A stretch of 64,000 nt of DNA from CAZUHK01 sp964620345 (GCA_964620345.1 CAZUHK010000001.1:6655-70654), one strand, 5' to 3'. Numbered from the stretch's first letter, positions 33,384-42,764 are shown. Notes: generated by a model not told the origin, from the letters alone. Numbers and translations: made by a program.

Positions 33384-34022
33384 TCAGCCGACCAGAAACG
33401 GATTGGTCGCCCGCTGGGTACCGATCGTCGTCGCCGGCCCATGCCCCGGATACACGCGCACCGGATCCGGCAGCGTCATCAGTTGCTCCCGGATCGACCG
33501 CATCAGCGCCGCGCCATCGGAATGGGGAAAGTCGTACCGACCGATCGACCCGGCAAAGAGCGTGTCGCCCACGATCGCCACGCCGGCGTCCGGCTGGTAG
33601 AGCGTGATGCCGCCGGGCGAATGGCCGGGGGTATGACGCACCTCGAAGCTCAGATCGCCCAGCTTCAGTGGCGCGCCCGGCTCGATCGCGCCGGTCGGGT
33701 CCGGCGCCCGCATCGGCATGCCGAACGGCCCCGAAAGGTTGTTCGCCGGGTCGCCGGGGTAACTCTGCTCAACCGGATGGATCAGCACCGGTAAATCAGC
33801 GAAGGCGTTGGTGATCGGCGCGATGCCCGCGATGTGATCGAGGTGGCCGTGGGTCAGGATCAGCTTGCTCGGTGTCAGCCCCCGGCGGCGGACGTAATCG
33901 ATCATCGCCTCGGGCTCGAAGCCCGCGTCGACCAGCCAGCAATCCCCGCCCGCGGCCAGCACGTAGCAGTTGGTCTGCCACATGCCCAGCGTGAACATTT
34001 CGATATGCAGCGCGTCGCTCAT
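33384..34022 (-). CDS. MBL-fold metallo-hydrolase (glyoxalase II-like)
   Basis: A 212-residue metallo-beta-lactamase fold with the zinc motif THGHLDH, a second ligand region RHTPGHSPGG, a bridging Asp in IVGDTLFAGS and the final YPGHGPAT histidine. Length and motif spacing suit YcbL/glyoxalase II-like thioesterases; the substrate is unproven. TACCAT at 34030-34035 lies 7 nt before the ATG with no Shine-Dalgarno, suggesting a leaderless mRNA. The gene is divergent from the cimA leader. Confidence 0.87.
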   Translation of the reverse strand: MSDALHIEMFTLGMWQTNCYVLAAGGDCWLVDAGFEPEAMIDYVRRRGLTPSKLILTHGHLDHIAGIAPITNAFADLPVLIHPVEQSYPGDPANNLSGPFGMPMRAPDPTGAIEPGAPLKLGDLSFEVRHTPGHSPGGITLYQPDAGVAIVGDTLFAGSIGRYDFPHSDGAALMRSIREQLMTLPDPVRVYPGHGPATTIGTQRATNPFLVG

Positions 34023-34029
34023 GCGGCCA

Positions 34030-34035
34030 ATGGTA
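34030..34035 (-). promoter_or_regulatory. -10 box TACCAT, 7 nt before the metallo-hydrolase ATG
   Basis: It would start transcription almost at the ATG (34022). It lies next to the opposite-facing cimA leader promoter. Confidence 0.4.
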
Positions 34036-34046
34036 ACACAGCGGAT

Positions 34047-34074
34047 TTGCCTGCCCCGCCTGACCGGGTATACT
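34047..34074 (+). promoter_or_regulatory. Sigma-70 promoter of the cimA leader transcript
   Basis: TTGCCT (34047-34052), a 16-nt spacer and TATACT (34069-34074). The leader-peptide ATG is 10 nt after the -10 box, so the transcript would start within a few bases of it. Confidence 0.65.
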
Positions 34075-34084
34075 TCCAGCCGAC

Positions 34085-34141
34085 ATGCAGCACCGTTCGA
34101 CCATCATCGCCGGCATCATTACCATGACCGAACTTCGGTAG
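34085..34141 (+). CDS. Leader peptide of the cimA attenuator
   Basis: An 18-codon ORF encoding MQHRSTIIAGIITMTELR, stop TAG at 34139-34141. Four of 18 codons are Ile (34103, 34106, 34115, 34118) and three are Thr, clustered in the middle. Isoleucine is the end product of the pathway that CimA starts. The ORF ends inside the 5' strand of the antiterminator. It has no Shine-Dalgarno and is probably translated leaderless. This is the classical layout of an amino-acid attenuator, like the ilv and thr leaders of enterobacteria. Confidence 0.68.
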   Translation: MQHRSTIIAGIITMTELR

Positions 34142-34196
34142 GGCTGGCGATCGTACGCACGAGACACACAAGCCCTGCCGGACGGCGGGGTTTTTT
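34136..34196 (+). terminator. Attenuator: antiterminator plus Rho-independent terminator before cimA
   Basis: Terminator: CCCTGCC (34173-34179) pairs with GGCGGGG (34184-34190) around a GGAC loop, then six T residues (34191-34196). Antiterminator: CGGTAGGGCT (34136-34145) pairs over 10 bp, one a G-U pair, with AGCCCTGCCG (34171-34180), which removes the whole 5' arm of the terminator. The antiterminator's 5' strand contains the last codon and stop of the leader peptide. A ribosome finishing the peptide would cover it and allow termination. One stalled at the Ile codons would leave it free and permit cimA transcription. Confidence 0.7.
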
Positions 34197-34234
34197 CGTG
34201 ACCCGCCGGCCCGGCGCATCGACAGGACACCGCC

Positions 34235-35839
34235 ATGAGCGATGACAAGCCCCGCCGACGGATCGAAATCTACGACACCACGCTGCGCGACGGCACCCAG
34301 GCCGCGGGCGTTTCGCTGTCGCTGATCGACAAGATCAAGATCACCAAAGCCCTGGACGCGATCGGCGTGGACTACATCGAGGGCGGCTACCCCCTTTCCA
34401 ACCCCAAGGACGTGGCCTACTTCGAGCAGGTCCGCGATCTGGACCTGCGGCACGCGAAGATCTGCGCGTTCGGCATGACCCGGCGCAAGGACATCGACGT
34501 GCAAGAAGACGCGGGCATGCAGGCGCTGGTCCGGGCCGGCACCCCGGTCGTCACGATCGTCGGCAAGACATGGGATTTGCACGTGGACCAGGTGCTGCGC
34601 GTCAGCCGGGATGAGAACCTGGCGATGATCGAAGAATCGGTGGCGTTCTGCGCCCAGGGCGGTCGCGAGGTGTTCTACGACGCCGAGCATTTTTTCGACG
34701 GCTACGAGGCGAACCCGGACTACGCGACGAAGACCGTGCAGGCCGCGGTCGCCGGCGGGGCCAGCCGCGTCGTGCTGTGCGACACCAACGGCGGGAGCTT
34801 GCCCGAGCGCGTCGCCCGCATCGTCGATGAGATCCGTTGCGTGCTGGGCAAGGACGTGAAGCTCGGCATCCACACGCACAATGACGCGGGCTGCGCCGTG
34901 GCCAACGCGCTCGCCGCCGTCCGCCGCCAGTGCGTGCAGGTGCAGGGCACGATCAACGGCATCGGCGAGCGCTGCGGCAACGTCGACCTGACCACCGTCA
35001 TCGCCAACCTCATGCTCAAGATGAAGCACGACTGCCTGGCCGGCCCCGACGCCCTGCTCGGGTTGACCGAGATCAGCCGCTTCGTCTATGAGCTGGCGAA
35101 CATGAACCTGCGCGAGCATCAGCCGTACGTCGGCTCGGCCGCGTTCGCCCACAAGGGCGGCATGCACGTGCACGCGGTCAACCGCATCGCCCACAGCTAC
35201 GAGCACGTCGATCCGGCGTCGGTGGGCAACACGCGGCAGATCCTCGTCAGCGAGTTGTCGGGCGTGAGCAACGTCACGGCGCTCATCGGCGACAAGTTCG
35301 GCGCCGCGGCGGACAAGGACCTGCAGCGCCGCGTGCTGGGGCGCGTGCAGGAGCTCGAACACGCCGGCTACCAGTTCGAGGCCGCCCGCGCCAGCTTCGA
35401 GCTGCTGGTCCGCAGCGAGCTGGGCCAACGCAAGGACTACTGGCAGCTCGACCACTACCGTTGCGTGATCCTCAAGACCGACTCGACCGAACCGACGACC
35501 GAGGCGATCGTCAAGGTCACGGTCGACCGCACGCTTGAGCACCACGTGGCCGAGGGCGACGGCCCGGTCAACGCGCTGGACGCGGCGCTGCGCAAGTGCC
35601 TCAAAAACCACTACCCGCAACTGGCCGACATCCACCTGCGCGACTTCAAGGTGCGCGTGGTCAACGCCACGCAAGAAACCGCCGCGAAGGTGCGCGTCAC
35701 GACCGACTTCGCCGTGGTCGACCCCGACGCGGCCGATGAATACTTCAGCACCATCGGCGTGAGCGAGAACATCGTCGAGGCCTCCTGGCAGGCGCTGATC
35801 GACGCCTTCGAGTACCACCTGCTCAATCGCGGCGCGTGA
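34235..35839 (+). CDS. cimA: Citramalate synthase
   Basis: A 534-residue protein of the isopropylmalate synthase superfamily: IEIYDTTLRDGTQAAGVSLS, the metal ligand region LGIHTHNDAGCAVANA, NGIGERCGN, and SAFAHKGGMHVHAV. The length, the C-terminal LeuA dimer/regulatory-type domain (about 390-520) and the CimA-specific N-terminal phrase support citramalate synthase over 2-isopropylmalate synthase. It condenses pyruvate with acetyl-CoA to citramalate, the threonine-independent route to isoleucine. AGGA precedes the ATG by 9 nt. The gene is preceded by an Ile-rich leader peptide and attenuator. Confidence 0.95.
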   Translation: MSDDKPRRRIEIYDTTLRDGTQAAGVSLSLIDKIKITKALDAIGVDYIEGGYPLSNPKDVAYFEQVRDLDLRHAKICAFGMTRRKDIDVQEDAGMQALVRAGTPVVTIVGKTWDLHVDQVLRVSRDENLAMIEESVAFCAQGGREVFYDAEHFFDGYEANPDYATKTVQAAVAGGASRVVLCDTNGGSLPERVARIVDEIRCVLGKDVKLGIHTHNDAGCAVANALAAVRRQCVQVQGTINGIGERCGNVDLTTVIANLMLKMKHDCLAGPDALLGLTEISRFVYELANMNLREHQPYVGSAAFAHKGGMHVHAVNRIAHSYEHVDPASVGNTRQILVSELSGVSNVTALIGDKFGAAADKDLQRRVLGRVQELEHAGYQFEAARASFELLVRSELGQRKDYWQLDHYRCVILKTDSTEPTTEAIVKVTVDRTLEHHVAEGDGPVNALDAALRKCLKNHYPQLADIHLRDFKVRVVNATQETAAKVRVTTDFAVVDPDAADEYFSTIGVSENIVEASWQALIDAFEYHLLNRGA

Positions 35840-35888
35840 CGATGTGCCGCGGTATCCTCTGTGGTCGTCCGTTTCCCGGAGCATTGCG

Positions 35889-37235
35889 TTGAACGTGCTG
35901 GACTGGCTGGATCGGTTGCCGCGACGGCAGTTGCTGACGCTGGTGTTTCTGGGGGCGTTGGCCGGGAACGTCGCGGCCGTGGTGACCAGCAAGGGCAACC
36001 AGCCGCCCAAGCCCGGCGACGGGGTCGATTACGATTCGATCGCGTTCGCCCTCGTCCACGGCCACGGCTACGCGCGCTACAGCGGCCACCCGGATTTCCA
36101 GACGCCTTACCTCAACGCGCAGGACGCGGAGCGCGTGGCCGAATACACCCAGATGTTTCAGCACGCCGGGCCACCGGCGCCCACGGCCTACCGCCCGCCG
36201 GGCCTGCCGCTGATGCTCGCGGGGATTTACGGTTCGGTCGGCCGACACTTCATGGTCTGGCGGCTGGTCAACGCCACGTTCATCGCCCTGGCGGTGACGC
36301 TCGCGGCATCGCTGGCGTTTCGCCTGGCCGGGCAGTGGGCGGCGATCTTCTGCGGCATCATCGGCGCCGCCGACCCCTCGCTCAAACGCTACGCCGGCAA
36401 CCTGCTGGCCGAGGGCATGGCCATGCTGATGGTCGTTCTGCTCGCCTGGGCCCTGGTGAAGCTCTTCGAGCACCGCTCGATGCTTCGCGCGGCGCTGGTG
36501 GGCCTGACGCTGGGCGTGATGGTGCTGGTCCGATCGATCTTCCTGATCTGGCTGCCGCTGACGCTGGCGGCCGCGGCGTTCCTGTGGACCTGGCCCCACC
36601 GCTCGGCCCGGCGCGTCGTGCCGGCCACGGCGCTGCTGCTGGGCGCGGCGCTGCTGGCGCCCAGCCCCTGGTGGGCGCGCAACGTGATCGCGCTCGACGC
36701 CTTCATGCCCACCGGAACCCAGGGCGGCATCGGCCTGCCCGGCGGTTACTCCGATCAGGCCCTGGCCAACTCCGGCTTCTGGATCAGCGCGACCGATCAC
36801 GTGCCGGAACTGGTCAAGGCCAAGCAAGAACTGCACGCCTCGAACCGCACGCCGCTGCGGATCGAACGCGACCTGTCCCGCGCCGGCACGGCGTTCGTCA
36901 TCGGGTGGATGGCGGATAATCCGGTGGGCGTGCTGAAGCTGATGGCACTCAAGGGCTATCACCTGTGGACGCGGCCGTCGACGATCCAGGGCCTGATCTT
37001 CGCCTGCCTCGGGCTGCTGGGTGTGCGATGGTGCTGGCGGCGGCGCGACGCGGCGGCGCTCGTGCCGTGGCTGCTGATCGGCTTCAACATGCTCGCCGCG
37101 ATGGCCACCTACGTGACCCACGGCGGGCGGTTCATCGTCGCGGTGCTGCCAATGCTGCACATCGTCGGCGCGATCGGCCTGTGGCGGCTGATCGATCATT
37201 TCGACCATCGCGACAAGGCCGTGGCCGACGCTTGA
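35889..37235 (+). CDS. Membrane glycosyltransferase, GT39/ArnT-like (paralog 1)
   Basis: 448 residues with about ten transmembrane helices. The first loop after helix 1 carries an acidic motif (GDGVDYDSIA) and a later YRPPGLPLMLAGIY, as in the GT-C fold of the PMT/ArnT superfamily, where the loop Asp acts as base. Such enzymes move sugars from polyprenyl phosphate onto proteins or lipids outside the cytoplasmic membrane. I chose TTG 35889, preceded by GGAG at 8 nt. It shares the motif AFMPTGTQ-x-G-x-G-x-PGG with the next gene, so the two are tandem duplicates. Confidence 0.75.
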   Translation: MNVLDWLDRLPRRQLLTLVFLGALAGNVAAVVTSKGNQPPKPGDGVDYDSIAFALVHGHGYARYSGHPDFQTPYLNAQDAERVAEYTQMFQHAGPPAPTAYRPPGLPLMLAGIYGSVGRHFMVWRLVNATFIALAVTLAASLAFRLAGQWAAIFCGIIGAADPSLKRYAGNLLAEGMAMLMVVLLAWALVKLFEHRSMLRAALVGLTLGVMVLVRSIFLIWLPLTLAAAAFLWTWPHRSARRVVPATALLLGAALLAPSPWWARNVIALDAFMPTGTQGGIGLPGGYSDQALANSGFWISATDHVPELVKAKQELHASNRTPLRIERDLSRAGTAFVIGWMADNPVGVLKLMALKGYHLWTRPSTIQGLIFACLGLLGVRWCWRRRDAAALVPWLLIGFNMLAAMATYVTHGGRFIVAVLPMLHIVGAIGLWRLIDHFDHRDKAVADA

Positions 37236-37243
37236 GCGTTTTG

Positions 37244-37272
37244 TTGACCGTCCGCACAGGCCTGATTAGAGT
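37244..37272 (+). promoter_or_regulatory. Sigma-70 promoter before the second GT-C gene
   Basis: TTGACC (37244-37249), a 17-nt spacer and TAGAGT (37267-37272), 24 nt before ATG 37297. Confidence 0.6.
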
Positions 37273-37296
37273 CGGCCGTTTTCCCAGGAAGCCCGG

Positions 37297-38640
37297 ATGT
37301 CGGCCACCACGATCCTCGAACGCATCTCCCGGCGGACGCTGTTCTGGGTGGTGTTCGCAATCGCGATGGTCAGCAACGTCGTGGTCATGCTCGTCCTGCG
37401 CGGCAATCTGCCGCCGACGGCCGACGATGCGATGAGCTACGACTGCATCGCGGTGCAGATCGCCGCGGGCAACGGCTTCGCCCTGGACACCCGCGATCCG
37501 GAATACCTGCGGGCCTATCGCGAGGCGCCCAATGCCCGCGAGTACAGCTTGGCCGAGCCCGATGCCTCGGTGCCCGCGCGGCCGACCGCTTTCCGTCCGC
37601 CGGGCCTGCCGTTCGTCCTCGCGGGCATTTACCAGAGCTTCGGTCGGGTGTTCATCATCTGGCGACTGATCGGCTGCGCGCTGATCGCTCTGGCGATCGC
37701 GACCGCGGCGGTCGTGGCCGATCGGCTGGGCGGGCGCGGCGTGGCGACGATCGCCGCGGTCATGGGCAGCGTCGATCCAAACCTCAAGGTGTACGCCGGG
37801 CGATACTTCACCGAGTCGATGGCGATCGCGGGCATGGCGCTGCTGCTGTGGGTGCTGGTGCGGCTGCTGCAGGCCCGCACCGCGCGCTGGGCCCTGGCGA
37901 CGGGCGCGACGATCGGCCTGCTCATCCTCGCGCGCAACCTCTACGTCGTGCTCATCCCGGCGATCATCTTCGCGGGCGTGGTGCTCGCCGTGCTGTACCG
38001 GGATCGCGCGGCGATGGTGCTTCGGCTCGCGCTGCTGTGCCTGATTCCCGCGGTGTTGATTCCGATGCCCTGGTGGGTGCGCAATTGCCTGCTGCTGGAT
38101 GCGTTCATGCCCACCGGCACGCAGAGCGGCTTTGGCATGCCCGGCGGCTGGTCGGATGCGACGATCGCCAACGACGGCTTCTGGGCCGCGCCGGAGGTGG
38201 AGATTCCCGAGTTTGTCGCACTCCATCGCGAACTGGAATGGACCGGCGAACAGGGCACGATCAGCGAGCGCATCTTCGCCCGGCGCGGCGTCGCCTACGC
38301 CGGGGCGTGGATCGCCGAGCACCCGGTCGCGGCGGTGAAGCTCGCGCTGCGAAAGGCGTGGCTGCTGTGGACGCGCGACCGGGCGCTGCACGCCGCGGCA
38401 TTCATGCTGCTGGGCCTGTTCGCCCTGGCCGACCGCCGACGCCGCTCGGTCGCGTGGTGGGCCCCGTGGGGGCTGGTGATCCTCACGACGCTGGCGGCGA
38501 TGGCCAGTTGGGTCACCGAGGGCGGTCGGTTTATCCTGCCGCTCATGCCCGCGCTGTTCGTGCTCGGCGCCCTGGGCGGCTGGCACGCGATCGAGCGCCT
38601 GTTCCCCGCCGCCGCGCAAGCCGAGCCGACGCATGACTGA
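37297..38640 (+). CDS. Membrane glycosyltransferase, GT39/ArnT-like (paralog 2)
   Basis: 447 residues, with the same helix pattern and motifs as the preceding gene: an acidic first loop (ADDAMSYDCIA), FRPPGLPFVLAGIYQSFGR, a DPNLKVYAGRYFTESMA helix, and AFMPTGTQSGFGMPGGWSD. It is a GT-C fold enzyme, probably using polyprenyl-linked sugar. CAGGA precedes the ATG. The last 8 nt overlap the next gene, so it is coupled to the methyltransferase-GT2 fusion. Confidence 0.76.
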   Translation: MSATTILERISRRTLFWVVFAIAMVSNVVVMLVLRGNLPPTADDAMSYDCIAVQIAAGNGFALDTRDPEYLRAYREAPNAREYSLAEPDASVPARPTAFRPPGLPFVLAGIYQSFGRVFIIWRLIGCALIALAIATAAVVADRLGGRGVATIAAVMGSVDPNLKVYAGRYFTESMAIAGMALLLWVLVRLLQARTARWALATGATIGLLILARNLYVVLIPAIIFAGVVLAVLYRDRAAMVLRLALLCLIPAVLIPMPWWVRNCLLLDAFMPTGTQSGFGMPGGWSDATIANDGFWAAPEVEIPEFVALHRELEWTGEQGTISERIFARRGVAYAGAWIAEHPVAAVKLALRKAWLLWTRDRALHAAAFMLLGLFALADRRRRSVAWWAPWGLVILTTLAAMASWVTEGGRFILPLMPALFVLGALGGWHAIERLFPAAAQAEPTHD

Positions 38641-40108
38641 AACACAGACCGCCCCATCCACCGCCCCGCCGCCGCGCATCCCCGCCGACCCCGAGCACGC
38701 GGCCTACCAGAAATCGCACATCGACTACTGGCAGCGCATCGCCAGCGAGATGCGCAAATGGCGGGGCTTGGGCGATTACTACCACCGGCGCCTGGCGGAG
38801 GTGTTCGGCCTGATCGTGCCGCCGGGCCTGCGGGTGCTGGAGCTGGGCAGCGGCACCGGCGACCTGCTGGCCGCGCTCGAGCCGTCGCGCGGCGTGGGCA
38901 TCGACTTCGCCCCCGCGATGCTCGACAAGGCCCGCGCGGCGCACCCCGACCTCGAGTTCCACCCGGCCGATGCCCACAGCTTCGAGATCGACGGCCCGTT
39001 CGACGCGGTGATCCTCTCGGACCTGGTCAACGAGCTGTGGGACGTGCAGGCCGTGCTCGAGCGCGTCGAAAAGCTGTGCCACCCGGGCACGCGGATCCTG
39101 ATCAACACCTACAGCCGACTGTGGGAGTGGCCGCTGGCGGCCGCCGGGGCGAGCAAGCTGGCCCGGCCCCGGCTCAAGCAGAACTGGCTGACCGTCGACG
39201 ACCTGGGCAACCTGCTGGAGCTGTCGGGCCTGGAGCTGATGCGCACCAGTCAGGAGGTGCTCTGGCCCGTGCGCACACCGATGATCGATTCGTTGTTCAA
39301 CAAGTTCCTCGTGCGGCTGTGGCCGATCAGGCACCTGGCGCTGACGAACCTTGTGGTGGCCCGGCCCAAGGGTCGGCCGATCGAGCGCGAGCCGATCGTC
39401 AGCGTGGTCGTCCCGGCCCGCAACGAGGCGGGCAACATTCCGCAGATCGTCCGCCGCACACCCGACATGGGCGCCGGCACGGAGCTGATCTTCGTCGAGG
39501 GCGGCTCGAGCGACGACACCTGGCAGGCGATCCAGCACGCCGTCGCGGCCGACACGACCGGCCGCATGAAGTGCATGCAACAGACCGGCAAGGGCAAAGG
39601 CGACGCGGTGCGGCTGGGCTACGCCCACGCGACCGGCGAGGTGCTGATGATCCTCGATGCCGACATGACCGTCCCGCCCGAAGACCTGCCGCGGTTCTAC
39701 CAAGCGCTGCGCGATGGCCACGGCGAGTTCATCAACGGCGTGCGACTGGTCTACCCCATGCAGGATCAGGCGATGCGCTTGTTCAACCTGCTGGGCAACA
39801 AGTTCTTCAGCGCCACGTTCAGTTGGCTGCTGGGCCAGCCGATCAAGGACACGCTGTGCGGCACGAAGGTGATGTGGAAGCGCGACTACGAGAAGCTCGC
39901 GGCCAACCGCCACTACTTCGGCGACTTCGACCCGTTCGGCGATTTCGACCTGCTGTTCGGCGCCGCCAAGCTCAACCTCAAGATCATCGACCTGCCCATC
40001 CGCTACCGCGCCCGCACCTACGGCGATACGAACATCGACCGCTGGCGGCACGGCTGGCAACTGATCAAGATGGCCTGGTTCGCCGCGGGGCGGATCAAGT
40101 TCGTCTGA
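38633..40108 (+). CDS. Methyltransferase-GT2 glycosyltransferase fusion
   Basis: 491 residues in two domains. Residues about 25-245 are a class I SAM methyltransferase (VLELGSGTGDLLAAL; then FDAVILSDLVNELW). Residues about 255-485 are a family 2 glycosyltransferase of the dolichol-phosphate-mannose synthase type (SVVVPARNEAGNIP; the DxD region LDADMTVPPEDL; DTLCGTKVMW). No membrane anchor is visible. The GT2 part could load polyprenyl phosphate with sugar for the upstream GT-C enzymes, and the methyltransferase could modify the product. That division of labour is inferred. Confidence 0.87.
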   Translation: MTETQTAPSTAPPPRIPADPEHAAYQKSHIDYWQRIASEMRKWRGLGDYYHRRLAEVFGLIVPPGLRVLELGSGTGDLLAALEPSRGVGIDFAPAMLDKARAAHPDLEFHPADAHSFEIDGPFDAVILSDLVNELWDVQAVLERVEKLCHPGTRILINTYSRLWEWPLAAAGASKLARPRLKQNWLTVDDLGNLLELSGLELMRTSQEVLWPVRTPMIDSLFNKFLVRLWPIRHLALTNLVVARPKGRPIEREPIVSVVVPARNEAGNIPQIVRRTPDMGAGTELIFVEGGSSDDTWQAIQHAVAADTTGRMKCMQQTGKGKGDAVRLGYAHATGEVLMILDADMTVPPEDLPRFYQALRDGHGEFINGVRLVYPMQDQAMRLFNLLGNKFFSATFSWLLGQPIKDTLCGTKVMWKRDYEKLAANRHYFGDFDPFGDFDLLFGAAKLNLKIIDLPIRYRARTYGDTNIDRWRHGWQLIKMAWFAAGRIKFV

Positions 40109-40150
40109 CCCTCACCGGACGCGCGGATCCGCGATCCGCCGCGAAACCCA

Positions 40151-40927
40151 ATGCCCTCACGATTCGGCGGCAGACTGCGCAACGCTCTGGCTCACCCGCT
40201 GACCCGCGGGCTGGACCTGGACGACCCGGGCACGACCGACCTGCGCCGGCGGATCATCCACGACAATCGCTTCCTGTACCGCGTGTATTGTGACTGGTAC
40301 CGTCGGATCGCCGCGCGCGTGCCCGCGGGTGAGCGGCCGGCGCTCGAGCTGGGCAGCGGCGCGGGGTTCATGCACCGGTTCGTGCCGGGGCTGATCCGCT
40401 CGGATGTCTGGCCGATCGGCGGCATGGACCTCGTGGCCGACGCGCATCGCCTGCCGTTCGCCGACGCCGGGCTGCGGGCGATCACGATGCTCAACGTGCT
40501 GCACCACCTGCCCGACGTCGAGCGATTCTTTGGCGAAGCGGCGCGGTGCGTGGCGCCCGGCGGGGCGATGGTGATGAGCGAGCCGTGGGTCTCGCCATGG
40601 TCGCGGTGGGTGTACACGAAGCTGCACCACGAGCCGTTCGACCCGGCGGCGGCGGGCTGGCGATTCGCGTCGAGCGGGCCGCTGTCCGGCGCCAACGGGG
40701 CGCTGCCGTGGCTCATCTTCCAGCGCGATCGCGAACGCTTCGAGCGGCAGTTCAAGCAGTGGCGAATCGCCGAGGTCCGCCCGCACACGCCGCTGCGCTA
40801 CCTGCTCAGCGGCGGCGTGTCGATGCGGCCGCTGATGCCGGGCTTCACGCACGGCCTGTGGCGAGCGCTCGAGTGGCCGCTGGCGCGGGCGGCGATGTTC
40901 GCGCTGGTCGTGCTGCGGCGCATCTGA
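40151..40927 (+). CDS. SAM-dependent methyltransferase (Methyltransf_11 type)
   Basis: 258 residues. Motif I ALELGSGAGFMHRF, an acidic residue after strand 2 (GMDLVADAHRLPFAD) and LNVLHHLPDVERFFGEAARC identify a small-molecule class I methyltransferase. It lies 42 nt after the fusion gene on the same strand, the last gene of the glycan cluster. The acceptor is unknown, perhaps a lipid or sugar from the pathway. Confidence 0.82.
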   Translation: MPSRFGGRLRNALAHPLTRGLDLDDPGTTDLRRRIIHDNRFLYRVYCDWYRRIAARVPAGERPALELGSGAGFMHRFVPGLIRSDVWPIGGMDLVADAHRLPFADAGLRAITMLNVLHHLPDVERFFGEAARCVAPGGAMVMSEPWVSPWSRWVYTKLHHEPFDPAAAGWRFASSGPLSGANGALPWLIFQRDRERFERQFKQWRIAEVRPHTPLRYLLSGGVSMRPLMPGFTHGLWRALEWPLARAAMFALVVLRRI

Positions 40928-40978
40928 ACACCAGCGGCACCGCTGGATTATCGACACGCTCAACCGCCTGCCGCAAGC

Positions 40979-42649
40979 TCACTCGCCCCAGCGCTTGCCT
41001 TTGGCGTCGGTGCCGCAGAGGCAGACCTTCATGCCCAGGGCGTCGGCCATCGCGGCCTTGGCGAACATCGCCTTGTCAGCTTCATCGGCGCTGTGGGCGT
41101 AGACCACCTGGATGTGGTTGGCCTTGTGGCGGGCCATCATCTGATCGCGACTCACGCCGTAGGTCACCGCGTGCATGATCGGCCACTGCGGCGTGGTCGA
41201 ATCCCAGCGGCGCTGCGTCTCCTCGATCGGCAGCTCGATCACCTTGGCGCGGCCCAGGTCCATGCAAAGCTTGTCGTTCTCGATGAAGATGCGGCTCCAG
41301 ACGATCTGGCCGGGCTTGCTGATGCCCTTGATCGTCGAGCCGCCCAGGCGGAAGTACATCGGCGGCTGCCGCTCGCCGACCGCCCCGGCCCAGCCGTTGA
41401 TGAAGTGGCTCGGCGGCACGGAGCCGGATATCTCAAACACCCACACGTATTCGTTCGTCGTGCCGCTGGCGTCCCAATCCCCCCAGCGCAGGTCGTGCAG
41501 CGTGTTCTCGACCGGCTGGCCCATCGCCTTGTGCACGCGGTAGGTCATCAGCCCGTCCAGCCCCGCGCATTCGTCCACCTCGTTGAAGTGCGGCAGCGGC
41601 TCGCCGGCGTAAAGCTCCTTGTCGCCGGCGTGATTCCATACCGCGGGGCGGACGCTGTCGTTGAGCGTGCCCTCGACCAGGTCGCTGGCCGGCAGCAGAT
41701 CCTTCAGGCCCTGCTGGTACTGGATGCCGATGGTGTGGCAACCGAAGTCGTCGGCGATGCGCAGGGCCGCGGCGTATGTCTTGCACTGCTCGAGCACCTG
41801 GTGCTCGGTCAGGTCGGTTTGCTCATCGGGGCCGAAGTCGAACTTCATGCCCCGGTCCAGATACCACTGGTAGATGCGGCGGGCGTCGTCGGCGGCGGTC
41901 TTGCGCGACTCGGCGTACAGGGCCGACTGGCTCAGCCGCTCCTTGTACACGCCGGTCGGGTTGAGCAGGTGATCGGGGATGATCGCGTTGAACATGCCCA
42001 TGCACCCCTCGTCGAACACGCCCATGATGGCCTTGTGTGTCTGCAGTTGCCTGGCCAGGGCCTCGCCGAGCTTGCGCTGCTTCGAGGGGATCTTGACGTC
42101 CTTGAGCTTGGTCACGTGGCTGGTCTTGTGGCTGACCTTGCCCTTGTCCAGCCAGCGTGCGAGCTTCTTGCCGAACGACGGGTCGGCGAAATCCTCGCTC
42201 CAAAGCGTCGAGTATTTCACCCCGGCCTTGGTCAGCGAGCCGTTGAGGTTGAGCATGCCCACCAGCCCGGGCCACTGGCCCGACCAGTTGGCGACGGTGA
42301 GGATCGGCCCGTTGTGGCTGATCAGTCCGTGCAGCACGTGGTGCGAGTATTGCCACACCGCCTCGGCGACGATCAGCGGCGCCTCGGGGTCGATGCCCGC
42401 GAAGACGCACATGCCTTCCTTCTGGCTGCCGATGAAGCCGTGGCCTTCGTCGTTCTTGTAAGGATGGGCGCGCTTCAGCGTCCAGCCGCACTCTTTCACC
42501 GCGGCGGTCAGCTCGTCCTCCATCTGTTTCTGCGCCGCCCAGCAGTTCTGGTTGGCGCTCAAGCGCAGGTCGCCGTTGGCGATCAGCAGCGCGGTGTTCT
42601 TGCCAGCGGGCTTGGGCTTGTCGACTTTGGGGATCTGATAGTCGGCCAT
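40979..42649 (-). CDS. L-fucose/arabinose isomerase-like protein
   Basis: 556 residues, cytoplasmic. Its features suit the fucose/arabinose isomerase superfamily: an N-terminal open-sheet domain ([20 protein letters not shown]), a middle [20 protein letters not shown], a metal-site region with FDEGCMGM and [16 protein letters not shown], and a C-terminal beta domain. Overall identity to classical FucI appears low, so the substrate is open. The divergent neighbour is a FucU/RbsD-type mutarotase, which supports a ketose/aldose function. Confidence 0.65.
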   Translation of the reverse strand: MADYQIPKVDKPKPAGKNTALLIANGDLRLSANQNCWAAQKQMEDELTAAVKECGWTLKRAHPYKNDEGHGFIGSQKEGMCVFAGIDPEAPLIVAEAVWQYSHHVLHGLISHNGPILTVANWSGQWPGLVGMLNLNGSLTKAGVKYSTLWSEDFADPSFGKKLARWLDKGKVSHKTSHVTKLKDVKIPSKQRKLGEALARQLQTHKAIMGVFDEGCMGMFNAIIPDHLLNPTGVYKERLSQSALYAESRKTAADDARRIYQWYLDRGMKFDFGPDEQTDLTEHQVLEQCKTYAAALRIADDFGCHTIGIQYQQGLKDLLPASDLVEGTLNDSVRPAVWNHAGDKELYAGEPLPHFNEVDECAGLDGLMTYRVHKAMGQPVENTLHDLRWGDWDASGTTNEYVWVFEISGSVPPSHFINGWAGAVGERQPPMYFRLGGSTIKGISKPGQIVWSRIFIENDKLCMDLGRAKVIELPIEETQRRWDSTTPQWPIMHAVTYGVSRDQMMARHKANHIQVVYAHSADEADKAMFAKAAMADALGMKVCLCGTDAKGKRWGE

Positions 42650-42764
42650 GGTCCGTTGCTCCCAGGGGGTTGCCTGTTGAAAAGTGCCGAAGCAAAAGCG
42701 TAAGCGAAAGCCGCTGTGCGCGTCCAGCGTGTGACGTTATGCTGCCGGCCGAAAGGAACCCACC

